DNA of 9,774 nucleotides from JBHGBB01 sp041946755 (GTDB lineage: Bacteria; UBP4; UBA4092; JAOAEQ01). How positions within the stretch are numbered: the stretch's first letter is position 1; each line of letters opens with the position of its first letter. The notes under the pieces are model-generated. The model was not told where the DNA came from, did no database searches, and saw nothing but the letters and a program-made list of their open reading frames with translations. The stretch is taken from the NCBI GenBank assembly GCA_041946755.1, contig JBHGBB010000153.1:1-9774 (forward strand), in the 5' to 3' direction. This document shows positions 1 through 7,406 of this stretch, piece after piece. The translations under genes and the position numbers were made by a program.

Positions 1-2
1 TA

Positions 3-107
3 GTTATGGGATATTATACTGAAGTATTAACCAAACTCCATCAAGAACAGGAGAAGAAATTACAAACCTTATCCACAGATTCCACTGATTCCACTGAACT
101 AAAATAA
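3..107 (+). CDS. C-terminal end of an upstream gene (partial)
   Basis: One frame is open from the window edge to a TAA at 105-107, giving about 34 residues. The other two forward frames stop within the first 30 bases. The visible part is hydrophilic and looks helical (VMGYYTEVLTKLHQEQEKK), then ends in a low-complexity Ser-Thr-Asp tail. No domain can be recognised. It lies upstream of an ABC ATPase and a permease that lack a substrate-binding protein in this window, so by position it could be the end of that binding protein. That is inference from context only. The tail is written by three near-identical 9-bp units, which suggests that a repeat has extended the C-terminus. Confidence 0.5.
   Translation, partial: VMGYYTEVLTKLHQEQEKKLQTLSTDSTDSTELK
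72..98 (+). repeat. Three 9-bp tandem units (tccacagat / tccactgat / tccactgaa)
   Basis: Three consecutive 9-bp units differ at one to three positions and encode Ser-Thr-Asp, Ser-Thr-Asp, Ser-Thr-Glu just before the stop of the upstream gene. The unit length is a multiple of three, so it does not disturb the frame. Similar short-unit DNA recurs elsewhere in the window. Confidence 0.6.
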
Positions 108-120
108 GCGCAATAAAAAA

Positions 121-194
121 AGCGAGAAGCTAGAGATAGATTGTTTAGCCTAAAAACTAACAACCAACAACTAACAACTTTGTTTAACTACGCT
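121..194. repeat. Low-complexity element with imperfect inverted arms in the spacer before the ABC operon
   Basis: The 155-bp gene-free spacer 108-262 starts with this element. Its ends AGCG (121-124) and CGCT (191-194) are complementary. Inside, TTGTTTAG (141-148) faces CTAACAA (171-177), and CTAACAAC occurs twice, at 157-164 and 171-178, 14 bp apart. The dyad is much weaker than those at 1406, 7321 and 8501. It may be a decayed member of the same kind of intergenic element. No ORF crosses it. Confidence 0.4.
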
Positions 195-196
195 CA

Positions 197-226
197 TTGA
201 CAGAGCTATAAATTGAATGTGATAAT
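197..226 (+). promoter_or_regulatory. Sigma-70-type promoter of the ABC importer
   Basis: A perfect -35 box TTGACA (197-202) is followed after 18 bp by GATAAT (221-226). An extended -10 TG sits at 218-219, one base before the -10 box. Transcription would begin near 233 and leave a leader of about 30 nt before the ATG at 263. AATTGA occurs on both sides of the -10 box (211-216 and 227-232). Bases 215-233 match 12 of 19 positions of the E. coli Fur consensus, a weak hint of iron control. Confidence 0.65.
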
Positions 227-262
227 AATTGAACCGTAGAAAAAGAAATCTTAAGGTAAACT

Positions 263-1390
263 ATGATTTCGGTAACCGTTAATAGTCTTCGTTTCTCAAT
301 ATCCAATAAACTTATCCTCGATGATATCAATTTAAGAATCAAACCGGGAGAATTGTTTTTTTTATTGGGACCTTCCGGTTGCGGGAAGACTACTTTATTA
401 AGGTCTCTCGCCGGTTTCTATCATCCTGATGAGGGTGATATATTGTTTAACGATAAAAAGGTGAACGATTTACCCCCATATCGGCGGAATATCGGGATGG
501 TATTCCAGAACTATGCGTTATTTCCCCATCTGACTGTTGCTAAAAATATCGAGTATGGATTAAAAACCCGGAATATCCCGGCTAATGACCGGAAACAGAA
601 GGTCGCTGAAGTATTGCATCTGGTCAAACTTGCGGGATATGAGAAACGTAGCCCGGGAACTCTATCCGGTGGGGAACAGCAGCGGATAGCCGTCGCTCGC
701 GCGCTGGTTATTTCTCCGGATTTATTATTGCTTGATGAACCGTTAGCCAACCTGGATGCCAAACTCAGAATCGAAATGCGGGATGAAATTCGGAATATCC
801 ATCGGGAATCGGGTGTGACTACCATTTATGTAACGCATGATTGTATTGAGGCATTATCCTTAGCCGACCGGATAGCGGTGATGCAATCGGGTAAAATCCT
901 GCAGGTTGGGAAACCGAAAGAAATCTATTATCAGCCGGAGAATAGTTTCGTTGCCGGGTTTATCGGGGAATCGAATTTCGTTAAGGGAACGGTGAAAGAG
1001 ATTATCGCTGATGCATCCGTTACTATAAAAACCGATCTTGGTGATATCCAAGCCCGGAAACCGGGGTTCCCGGTTCAAGTCGGGCAATCGGTAGTATGCT
1101 CGATTCGACCGGAGGTAATACAGATAACGAAGGAAGAAAGGACAAAAGGACAAAAGGACGATTTCACGTCCTCTCTTCCTAGTGAAGCGATCATCTCTTC
1201 ATCCCTCAGTTTCACTGCGGAAATCGTCAGTGCGAGTTTCCAGGGGGAACAGGAGCAAATCGTATTTCGGTTATCCAATGGATTGGAATGGAAAGTAGTG
1301 GTTACCGAATCGAAAGCGATCTCGGTTAAACCGAAAGAGAAAATTCAAATTACATTCTTACCTGAAAATGTAATGGTTCTAAAAAGTTGA
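263..1390 (+). CDS. ABC transporter ATP-binding protein, FbpC/PotA-like
   Basis: This is the cytoplasmic ATPase subunit of a binding-protein-dependent importer. The nucleotide-binding domain (about residues 1-235) is complete: Walker A GPSGCGKTT at 36-44, Q-loop Gln82, signature LSGGEQQR at 134-141, Walker B LLLLDEP at 154-160, D-loop LANLD at 161-165 and switch His192. A TOBE-type C-terminal domain follows (about 238-375). At 375 residues it is of normal length for the FbpC/PotA/UgpC group. Family membership points to ferric iron, thiamine, polyamine or phosphonate-type ligands, and sequence alone does not decide between them. The start is supported by AAGG at 253-256, six bases upstream. 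Residues about 290-306 are encoded by a repeat hairpin lying in the TOBE region. The permease gene follows after 108 bp, so the two are probably cotranscribed from the promoter at 197-226. Confidence 0.93.
   Translation: MISVTVNSLRFSISNKLILDDINLRIKPGELFFLLGPSGCGKTTLLRSLAGFYHPDEGDILFNDKKVNDLPPYRRNIGMVFQNYALFPHLTVAKNIEYGLKTRNIPANDRKQKVAEVLHLVKLAGYEKRSPGTLSGGEQQRIAVARALVISPDLLLLDEPLANLDAKLRIEMRDEIRNIHRESGVTTIYVTHDCIEALSLADRIAVMQSGKILQVGKPKEIYYQPENSFVAGFIGESNFVKGTVKEIIADASVTIKTDLGDIQARKPGFPVQVGQSVVCSIRPEVIQITKEERTKGQKDDFTSSLPSEAIISSSLSFTAEIVSASFQGEQEQIVFRLSNGLEWKVVVTESKAISVKPKEKIQITFLPENVMVLKS
1131..1180 (+). repeat. In-frame repeat hairpin inside the ATPase gene
   Basis: Three 8-bp units (aaaggaca, aaaggaca, aaaggacg) fill 1137-1160. 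The purine-rich left arm AGGAAGAAAGGAC (1131-1143) is complementary to GTCCTCTCTTCCT (1168-1180) at 12 of 13 positions. Three 8-bp units make 24 bp, so the frame is kept. The encoded stretch (about residues 290-306, Lys/Glu/Gln/Asp/Ser rich) is unlike the surrounding beta-rich TOBE sequence. Confidence 0.7.
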
Positions 1391-1405
1391 TTATCAAACC
1401 TGTTT

Positions 1406-1490
1406 CTCGCAAAGAACGCAGAGATTATCACAAAGGTCGCTAAGAAAAAAATCTTTGCGTACTCAGCGTATACTTAGCGGTCTTAGCGAG
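1406..1490. repeat. Imperfect palindrome filling the ATPase-permease spacer
   Basis: The left arm starts CTCGCAAAGAACGCAGAG and the right arm ends CTTAGCGGTCTTAGCGAG. Their reverse complements align along about 40 bases each, with an A-rich turn near 1443-1452. Both arms are built from a short motif of the form (C)GC(A/T)AAG repeated every 8-10 bases. I recall similar cgcaaag-type palindromes between genes in many environmental genomes, but cannot verify a family here. It may be a nonautonomous repeat or a structured mRNA spacer. Confidence 0.7.
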
Positions 1491-1492
1491 GA
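1488..1492 (+). promoter_or_regulatory. Ribosome binding site of the permease, overlapping the palindrome arm
   Basis: GAGGA lies six bases before the ATG at 1499. Its first three bases belong to the outermost stem of the palindrome, where GCGAG 1486-1490 pairs with CTCGC 1406-1410. If the stem forms in the mRNA, the site would be partly hidden. This makes the spacing and the stem a possible control on the ratio of ATPase to permease. Confidence 0.55.
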
Positions 1493-1498
1493 CTATTT

Positions 1499-3178
1499 AT
1501 GCGGTTTATATTATTAAGTTTTCTTTTAGTTTTCTTCGCCATCTTCTTTATCTATCCGTTGTTCTATGTAGCCGAACAATCGGTGTGGATAAATGGTCAT
1601 TTCGATTTAACCTTTTTTAAGTTATTAATCACCCATCCGATAGCTCGGTTAGGGATAAACAATAGTCTGCAATTAGCGCTGATCGTAACACTCTTAACCA
1701 CTCTCATCAGTTTCCCCTTATCGCTGATATTCCAGCGATACCCTTTTCCGGGGAAGAAGCTATTCAGCGGTTTATTATTAATGCCATTAATCATCCCGCC
1801 GTTTGTCGGCGCGATTGGATTCAAACAACTGCTCGCTCGATTCGGCTCAATTAATCTATTGATGCTAAAATTCGGGTTAATCTCCCAGCCGATCGATTGG
1901 TTGGGAGCTGCCGGATTCTGGGGAGTAGTGATATTAGAAACCTTGCATTTATATCCGATTATGTACCTTAATATTACCGCTAGTTTAGCTAATCTCGATC
2001 CTGCATTAGAAGAAGCCGCATCCGGACTTGGTGCGAAACCATGGTATCGATGGAGAACGGTAACTTTACCGTTGCTGTTACCCGGATATTTTGCCGGCGC
2101 GATAATCGTTTTCTTATGGTCATTTGCCGATTTAGGGACTCCGCTGATATTCGAATATCGGCAGGTGGTGCCGGTGATGATTTATGAGATGGTCACCGAT
2201 ATGGCAGCGAATCCGATGGGGTATGCCTTAGTCGATTCGATTCTATTATTAACTATCTTGTTATTCCTCATCAGTAAACGTATCGGAGGTAGGAAAGGAT
2301 ATGCCAGCCTGACGAAAACTAGAAGTGTAGAAGTTAAAGAATTAAGAAGTTCAAAAATCAGTCAGTTCCTTCGTTCTTCCGTTCTGCTGGTATCTTTAAT
2401 ATTATTAATATTTATTTCTATTCTACCGCATATCGGCGTTATCTTAACTTCATTTTCCGAAGAATGGTTTATGACTATTCTTCCAACGAAATGGACCCTG
2501 AAGTATTATCATCTGGTATTCGCCCATCCGTTAGCAGCAAGTAGTATTCGAAACAGTCTGATATTAAGTACAGCGAGTACTATTTTAGATATTATTCTCG
2601 GTATAAGTGTCGCGTATCTCGTCGCTCGTAAAAAGATTCGTGGTGCCGCTTTGTTGGATATCCTCACAATGTTGAGTCTGACTATTCCGGGATTGATTCT
2701 GGCGTTTGGATATATCACCTGTTTCTCAGGAACGTTCCTTGATCCGCGGGTAAATCCATTTCCGTTATTAATCATTGGATATTCAATTCGCCGGTTGCCG
2801 TATATGGTGCGGTCGGCATATGCCGGATTCCTGCAGTGTAGTGTTACTTTAGAAGAAGCCTCTTCAAGTCTCGGGGCAAAACCTATCCAGACCTTTTTCC
2901 GGGTAACTTTCCCATTAATTTTCATGCATGTTCTGGTCGGTAGTGTGCTGGCGTTTGCGTTTGCTATGCTGGAAGTAAGCGATAGTTTAATTCTCGCGAT
3001 GCAGGAAAAATATTATCCGATTACCAAAGCGATTTATGCATTACTCGGCCGGGTGACCGATGGCTCTCAAATCGCCAGTGCGATGGGAGTTTTAGGGATG
3101 GTTATCCTAGTAATATCATTTATAATTGCCAGCCGATTGCTCGGAAAACGGATGGGCGATTTGTTTAAAGTCGGATGA
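1499..3178 (+). CDS. ABC transporter permease, fused two-domain FbpB/ThiP type
   Basis: This inner-membrane channel subunit of a binding-protein-dependent importer has two permease domains in one chain of 559 residues, as is usual for FbpB and ThiP. The first domain spans about 1-260 and the second about 290-555, each with about six hydrophobic segments. Each carries the cytoplasmic EAA coupling loop that contacts the ATPase: EEAASGLGAKPWYRWRTVTL from residue 171 and EEASSSLGAKPIQTFFRVTF from residue 452. The two loops are clearly homologous, showing the internal duplication. The polar linker 262-290 joins the halves and is unusually rich in Lys, Arg and Ser. The start has GAGGA at 1488-1492. 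Its partner is the ATPase just upstream. The binding protein is not in the window. The ligand is likely ferric iron, thiamine or similar, by family only. Confidence 0.92.
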   Translation: MRFILLSFLLVFFAIFFIYPLFYVAEQSVWINGHFDLTFFKLLITHPIARLGINNSLQLALIVTLLTTLISFPLSLIFQRYPFPGKKLFSGLLLMPLIIPPFVGAIGFKQLLARFGSINLLMLKFGLISQPIDWLGAAGFWGVVILETLHLYPIMYLNITASLANLDPALEEAASGLGAKPWYRWRTVTLPLLLPGYFAGAIIVFLWSFADLGTPLIFEYRQVVPVMIYEMVTDMAANPMGYALVDSILLLTILLFLISKRIGGRKGYASLTKTRSVEVKELRSSKISQFLRSSVLLVSLILLIFISILPHIGVILTSFSEEWFMTILPTKWTLKYYHLVFAHPLAASSIRNSLILSTASTILDIILGISVAYLVARKKIRGAALLDILTMLSLTIPGLILAFGYITCFSGTFLDPRVNPFPLLIIGYSIRRLPYMVRSAYAGFLQCSVTLEEASSSLGAKPIQTFFRVTFPLIFMHVLVGSVLAFAFAMLEVSDSLILAMQEKYYPITKAIYALLGRVTDGSQIASAMGVLGMVILVISFIIASRLLGKRMGDLFKVG

Positions 3179-3269
3179 TTTAGCGATACAAAATGTTATC
3201 ATAACCATAAATATATCAACGATAAGACGAGCAGTAGCCAATATTCTTCCCGAAAATGTGAATAATTGA

Positions 3270-3298
3270 TTTCTTTTTGTCAGGTTTTTATGTATAAT
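3270..3298 (+). promoter_or_regulatory. Probable promoter of the glycosidase gene
   Basis: A consensus -10 box TATAAT (3293-3298) lies 17 bp downstream of a poor -35 box TTTCTT (3270-3275). Transcription would start near 3305, giving a leader of about 35 nt and a strong AAAGGAG at 3328-3334. The rest of the 162-bp spacer 3179-3340 shows no gene and no convincing terminator for the permease. Confidence 0.5.
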
Positions 3299-3340
3299 AT
3301 CTCGTTAAATAAATATATTAGTTTTTGAAAGGAGTATCAT

Positions 3341-6169
3341 ATGGTTTATTGGAAAAAAGTTGTTTATCAAGGAATTATGATTATTGCAGCCTCGATTATG
3401 GGGATAAGTATGGCCGTATCAGTATCAGCATCATTACCTGAAGTTAATGCAAGTTATGCTATAACTCCACCGATTCTAGATGGTAAACTTGATGACCCTT
3501 GCTGGCAAAAAGCTCAGCCGGTATTAGGTTTTATCGATTATCAGAATAAGAAACCGATTTTGAACCAAACCGAAGTCTATGTCGTTTATGACAGTACCAA
3601 TATCTATATTGCATTCCGGGGCTATGAATCGAAGATAGATAAGTTAGTTGGTAGCTATACCACCGAAAACGAGCCGGTGTTCCTCGATGATTCGTTTGAA
3701 ATATTTATCTCACCGTTTATGGTAACTGCCAATACCAACTATTATCATTTTGTAACCAATGTTCTCGGTACTAAATATTCCATGTTTCACGGAGAAGAGC
3801 GGTATGGATCTCCGGATACCAAACTAGTTTGGGAAGTCAAAACCGGGAAAGAAAATAATGCCTGGGTAGCAGAATTTAAAATTCCATTTTCTACCCTTAA
3901 AGCACGAGGAAATAACGACCGATACTGGCGAATAAACTTTGCCCGAAATGAGATGCCTAATAGCGAAACGTCTTCCTGGTCATTTTGCGATGGTTCATTT
4001 CATAATTATGACCGATTCGGTATCTTAAAAGGAATTGAGTTCGATGGAAAATTCATTACCTACCGTGGTGAATTGGAACCATTGAAACCTACTACCACTA
4101 TCGCTTTACCGCCACTCTCTATACCCGATGCGATGGTTTCACAACCGAAACCGGTAGTAGTCATTCCCCAGCCGGTTTATTTAAAATTACTCGATCAAGA
4201 TTTACCGATCGATAAAACCACAAAAATTGTTATTGCATCTAAGCCCTCTCGAGAAAATGCTAAGGCAGCCCAAGAATTACAGCAGGAGATTGAAGAAATT
4301 GCCGGAGTAAAAGTTGCTATCATTCCAGCAAATAAACTTAAGTCCGGTACAGTCGCTAATGCTATTGTTATTGGCGAACCTTGGGTGAATCCGGTAAGTA
4401 AAAAAGTATGTAACCTAGAAAAAATAGAGGTTAATAAAACCTATCCTGGAGAACAAGGGTATGTGCTTCGCGTAACCGGGAATTATGCGATTATCGCTGG
4501 GAGTGATCCGATCGGTACTTATTATGGAGTGCAGTCGTTTAAGCAGTTATTGAGGATAAATTCCGAGTCGGCCTTCGTTGCTAAAGGAGCAGAAATCTAT
4601 GATAAACCGCAATTTAAATATCGGTCTATCCATCTTTTAGCGGATAAAGATTCGATTTGGTTCCATACCCGATTAATCGAACGAGTTCTCGCTCGGTATA
4701 AAATCAACCAGATACTGTATGAAGTCGAGCAGGGGATGGAATGGAAATCGGTACCGGAAATCAATAACCCGAATATGATTAGCCAAACCGATTTTAAGAA
4801 AGTACTCAAATGCGCTAAAGACCATTTTATTGCGGTGACTCCTTTGGTGCAAACCCTCGGTCATTTAGAGTTTGTATTTCGGAATAATAAAAAGAATATG
4901 GTGTTTGTTGAAGATTCATCTTATCCTTATGCTTACTGTCCGCTGAATCCGAAAAGTTATGAGTTTGCTTATAAAATGCTGGATGAAGCGATAGCAGTGT
5001 TCGACCATCCGGAATATGTGCATATTGGGCATGATGAATTCGAGATGCGAGGCACTTTCCCGGTGCATGAAGAATGTAAGAAAATCGGGATTGTCGATTT
5101 ATATTATATGGATACCCTGAAATTATATGAACATCTGAAACAAAAAGGAGTTAAAACCGTAATGTGGGGCGATATTCTCTATAAAGATAAATATCAGGCG
5201 AAAATCGATTCATTGCCAAAAGATATCCTTATTGCCGACTGGCGGTATAGTCCGAGAACCGAATATCCGAGCATCGATTTCTTCCAAGCGCATGGATTTA
5301 AAACTCTTGGATGCACCTGGTATATTCCGAAAAATATCGAAGGATTTAGTCAATATTGTGCGAAAAAGAATTCATACGGTATGATGCAGACTACCTGGAC
5401 CGGTTACTTTGGGAATAAAACCGCTATGGAAAAAGAGTTCCAGCAGATTTATGCCTATATTTTAGCGGTCGATTATTTCTGGAGTCCGTTACCAAAGAAA
5501 TTAGGTGAGTTGCCGTATGATCCGGCGCAGATTTTACTTGACCGCTGGGAAGAACCAACCATGCAAATGCACCCGAAACCGGGATTGCTCTTTAATCTAT
5601 CATCATATAGTAATCTCAGTTTGATTGATACCAAAGATACCCTAGGATTTCTCGGTTTCGGATCCGGAAACGATTTATCCGGTCTGGCTAATCTTGGCCA
5701 GCCAGGACCGATGCGGTTATCAGATTCAATCCAATATACTTTATCGCAAGTAGGGCAGGTTCCTGCAGGAATAATGCTGAAAGGTCCAGGGATGGCAGAT
5801 ATATTTCCAAAAGCAGTGAGTGGAATTTCGATCAATCAGAAGCTTAATAGTATCTCGTTTCTACATACTACAGGCTGGACGTCGAAATCCGGAAATAAAG
5901 TCGGACAGTATATTATCCATTATACCGATGGAACGCTAATGAGTATAGATTTAGTTTATGGAATTAATATCCATGCGTGGCAGGATACGGTTTCTACCCC
6001 AGCGCAAGTTTTAGCCTGGAAAGGAAAAAGCCGGGATGGTAAACCGATTAATCTCCGATCATATCGATGGAGTAATCCGAATCCGGATAAAGAAATCGGG
6101 TCAATAGATTTTGTGGCAACTGATACTACAGTGGCACCGATATTATTAGCAATAACTGGCGTAAAATAG
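3341..6169 (+). CDS. Secreted glycoside hydrolase, CBM9-like plus GH20-type (beta-N-acetylhexosaminidase-like)
   Basis: A 942-residue exported protein. Residues 1-30 form a Sec signal peptide (Lys5-Lys6, hydrophobic core, Val-Ser-Ala cleavage site at 28-30). Residues about 36-235 resemble the family 9 carbohydrate-binding fold: DGKLDDPCW at 47-55, VVYD at 81-84, DDSFEIFISP at 116-125 and IPFSTL at 181-186. After a Pro-rich linker (about 245-280), residues about 281-405 match the alpha/beta domain preceding GH20 catalytic barrels, ending GTYYGVQSFKQLL. The barrel (about 425-740) holds the acidic pair Asp565-Glu566 in HIGHDE, which in GH20 polarises the substrate acetamido group and acts as acid/base, and candidate active-site tryptophans at 609, 634, 660 and 686. 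Residues about 745-942 form a beta-rich domain I cannot name. The exact substrate is unknown. AAAGGAG at 3328-3334, six bases from the ATG, fixes the start. Confidence 0.85.
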   Translation: MVYWKKVVYQGIMIIAASIMGISMAVSVSASLPEVNASYAITPPILDGKLDDPCWQKAQPVLGFIDYQNKKPILNQTEVYVVYDSTNIYIAFRGYESKIDKLVGSYTTENEPVFLDDSFEIFISPFMVTANTNYYHFVTNVLGTKYSMFHGEERYGSPDTKLVWEVKTGKENNAWVAEFKIPFSTLKARGNNDRYWRINFARNEMPNSETSSWSFCDGSFHNYDRFGILKGIEFDGKFITYRGELEPLKPTTTIALPPLSIPDAMVSQPKPVVVIPQPVYLKLLDQDLPIDKTTKIVIASKPSRENAKAAQELQQEIEEIAGVKVAIIPANKLKSGTVANAIVIGEPWVNPVSKKVCNLEKIEVNKTYPGEQGYVLRVTGNYAIIAGSDPIGTYYGVQSFKQLLRINSESAFVAKGAEIYDKPQFKYRSIHLLADKDSIWFHTRLIERVLARYKINQILYEVEQGMEWKSVPEINNPNMISQTDFKKVLKCAKDHFIAVTPLVQTLGHLEFVFRNNKKNMVFVEDSSYPYAYCPLNPKSYEFAYKMLDEAIAVFDHPEYVHIGHDEFEMRGTFPVHEECKKIGIVDLYYMDTLKLYEHLKQKGVKTVMWGDILYKDKYQAKIDSLPKDILIADWRYSPRTEYPSIDFFQAHGFKTLGCTWYIPKNIEGFSQYCAKKNSYGMMQTTWTGYFGNKTAMEKEFQQIYAYILAVDYFWSPLPKKLGELPYDPAQILLDRWEEPTMQMHPKPGLLFNLSSYSNLSLIDTKDTLGFLGFGSGNDLSGLANLGQPGPMRLSDSIQYTLSQVGQVPAGIMLKGPGMADIFPKAVSGISINQKLNSISFLHTTGWTSKSGNKVGQYIIHYTDGTLMSIDLVYGINIHAWQDTVSTPAQVLAWKGKSRDGKPINLRSYRWSNPNPDKEIGSIDFVATDTTVAPILLAITGVK

Positions 6170-6176
6170 AATCAAA

Positions 6177-6198
6177 TCCGAATATCGAAATTCGAAAC
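6177..6198. repeat. Short tcgaaa-type tandem units after the glycosidase gene
   Basis: Units TCCGAATA, TCGAAAT and TCGAAAC follow one another directly in the 95-bp spacer between the glycosidase and the first dehydrogenase. The rest of this spacer (to 6247) is A-rich with no visible promoter or terminator, so the dehydrogenases may be read from the upstream promoter. Confidence 0.4.
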
Positions 6199-6264
6199 AA
6201 TAAAGCCATAGAGAAATCTAAAAACCGAAAGCATAAAACGTAAAAACAGGAGGAATATTTTGTT

Positions 6265-7308
6265 ATGGCAGAATTAGGGTATGGAATAATCGGTTGCGGA
6301 GTTATCGCTCCATTTCATTTATTAGGAGTAAATAAAGCGAAAGGGGCGAAATTAGTGGCAGTCTGCGATATTATCTCTGAGAAAGCAGAGAAATTTGCGA
6401 AAGACAATAATATCCCGGCGTGGTATACCGATTATAAAGAGTTATTAAAACGACCGGATATCGATATCGTCAGTATTTGTACTCCCAGCGGATTTCATAA
6501 CGAAATGGCGATAGAAGCTGCAAAAGCCGGGAAACATATTCTTTGCGAGAAGCCGATTGATATAACTTTACCAGCAATTGATAAGATGCTGAATGCGGTA
6601 GAACAGGCAAAAGTTAAACTCGGTGTAATGTTTCAACGGCGTACATATGAAACCTCACAGCAAGTTCGGCAAGCGGTACAATCCGGAGATTTAGGTAAAA
6701 TGGTATTAGGGGATGCCTATTTGAAATATTACCGATCACCGGCATATTATAGATCCGCCGGATGGCGCGGTACCTGGGAACTTGATGGCGGTGGTGCGTT
6801 AATGAACCAGGGGGTTCATGGGATCGATTTATTGCAATGGATCATGGGTGATGTTGCTACTGTATATGCAAAAGCCGACCATCTGGTTCGAGATATTAAA
6901 GTTGAAGATACCGCGGTAGCGGTGTTAACCTATAAAAACGGAGCGTATGGTGCTATCGAAGGGACTACTTCAGTATATCCAGGAGAAGAAACCCGATTAG
7001 AACTCCATGGCGAATTAGGAACTATTGTTCTACAGGAACAGATGATAAAAAAATGGGCAATCCTTGGCCAGGATGGGAAAACGGTAGATTTAACTCCACA
7101 AGGTGAATCGGCAAAAGTCGGTGGCACTTCCGACCCGGCAGCGATTGCGACTATCGGTCATGAGCGGGGCGTCCAGAATATAATCGATGCGGTGCTCGAA
7201 AATAAACCGGTGTATTGTACTGGATTAGAAGCGAGAAAAGCGGTAGAAATTATTCTGGCGGTATATCAATCAGTTAAAACGAAAAAGGAAGTTAAATTAC
7301 CATTATAA
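6265..7308 (+). CDS. Gfo/Idh/MocA family oxidoreductase, paralog 1
   Basis: A cytoplasmic NAD(P)-dependent sugar oxidoreductase of 347 residues, a typical length. The N-terminal Rossmann fold (about 1-122) has GIIGCGVIAPFH at 7-18. Asp35 at the end of the second strand favours NAD over NADP by analogy with other Rossmann enzymes. The family EKP motif at 95-97 supplies the catalytic Lys96. The C-terminal alpha/beta domain contains GWRGTWELDGGGALMNQGVH at 166-185, with candidate catalytic His185 and Asp188. Asn181 sits where inositol dehydrogenase has Asp, common in this subgroup. There is no signal peptide, unlike GH109 members of the superfamily. AGGAGG at 6248-6253 precedes the ATG by 11 bases, rather far. 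It is the only one of the three paralogs with a clear Shine-Dalgarno. The substrate is not predictable; a sugar released by the upstream glycosidase is plausible. Confidence 0.9.
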   Translation: MAELGYGIIGCGVIAPFHLLGVNKAKGAKLVAVCDIISEKAEKFAKDNNIPAWYTDYKELLKRPDIDIVSICTPSGFHNEMAIEAAKAGKHILCEKPIDITLPAIDKMLNAVEQAKVKLGVMFQRRTYETSQQVRQAVQSGDLGKMVLGDAYLKYYRSPAYYRSAGWRGTWELDGGGALMNQGVHGIDLLQWIMGDVATVYAKADHLVRDIKVEDTAVAVLTYKNGAYGAIEGTTSVYPGEETRLELHGELGTIVLQEQMIKKWAILGQDGKTVDLTPQGESAKVGGTSDPAAIATIGHERGVQNIIDAVLENKPVYCTGLEARKAVEIILAVYQSVKTKKEVKLPL

Positions 7309-7320
7309 TTACACTAAGGC

Positions 7321-7406
7321 TAGTTAAATAGATTAAATAAACTAATTAGAGAATAAGCGAAAATGTTCTCTATTTGATTTATTAACCTATTTAACTATTT
7401 TTTTTT
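7321..7406 (+). terminator. Long hairpin plus nine T's ending exactly at the start codon of paralog 2
   Basis: Left arm 7321-7353 and right arm 7366-7397 can form about 28 base pairs with few mismatches and a 12-base loop. The outer 11 pairs (TAGTTAAATAG with CTATTTAACTA) are perfect. Nine T's (7398-7406) follow, and the next three bases are the ATG at 7407. This is intrinsic-terminator geometry, although the stem is AT-rich and so weaker than usual. It may be a terminator of paralog 1, an attenuator, or an intergenic palindromic repeat. Confidence 0.6.

Noticed and set aside
511..825. Open frame of 104 residues on the minus strand
   Set aside because: It lies inside the ATPase gene and has a Ser/Arg-rich composition with no recognisable motif. 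It is a shadow of the plus-strand gene.
1131..1180. CRISPR-like or phage attachment repeat
   Set aside because: The units are directly tandem with no spacers and sit inside an intact reading frame; there are no integrase or Cas genes.
1406..1490. Insertion sequence or complete transposon
   Set aside because: There is no transposase frame and no clear target-site duplication; at most this is a nonautonomous repeat.
2509..2925. Open frame of 138 residues on the minus strand
   Set aside because: It is the reverse of the second permease domain, including its EAA loop, with no ribosome binding site or domain.
3193..3208. Small palindrome GTTATCATAAC after the permease gene
   Set aside because: Only five base pairs, no T-tract and far from the promoter; not enough for a terminator or operator call.
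5473..5835. Open frame of 120 residues on the minus strand
   Set aside because: It is wholly within the glycosidase gene, is Pro/Ser/Arg rich and has no family likeness.
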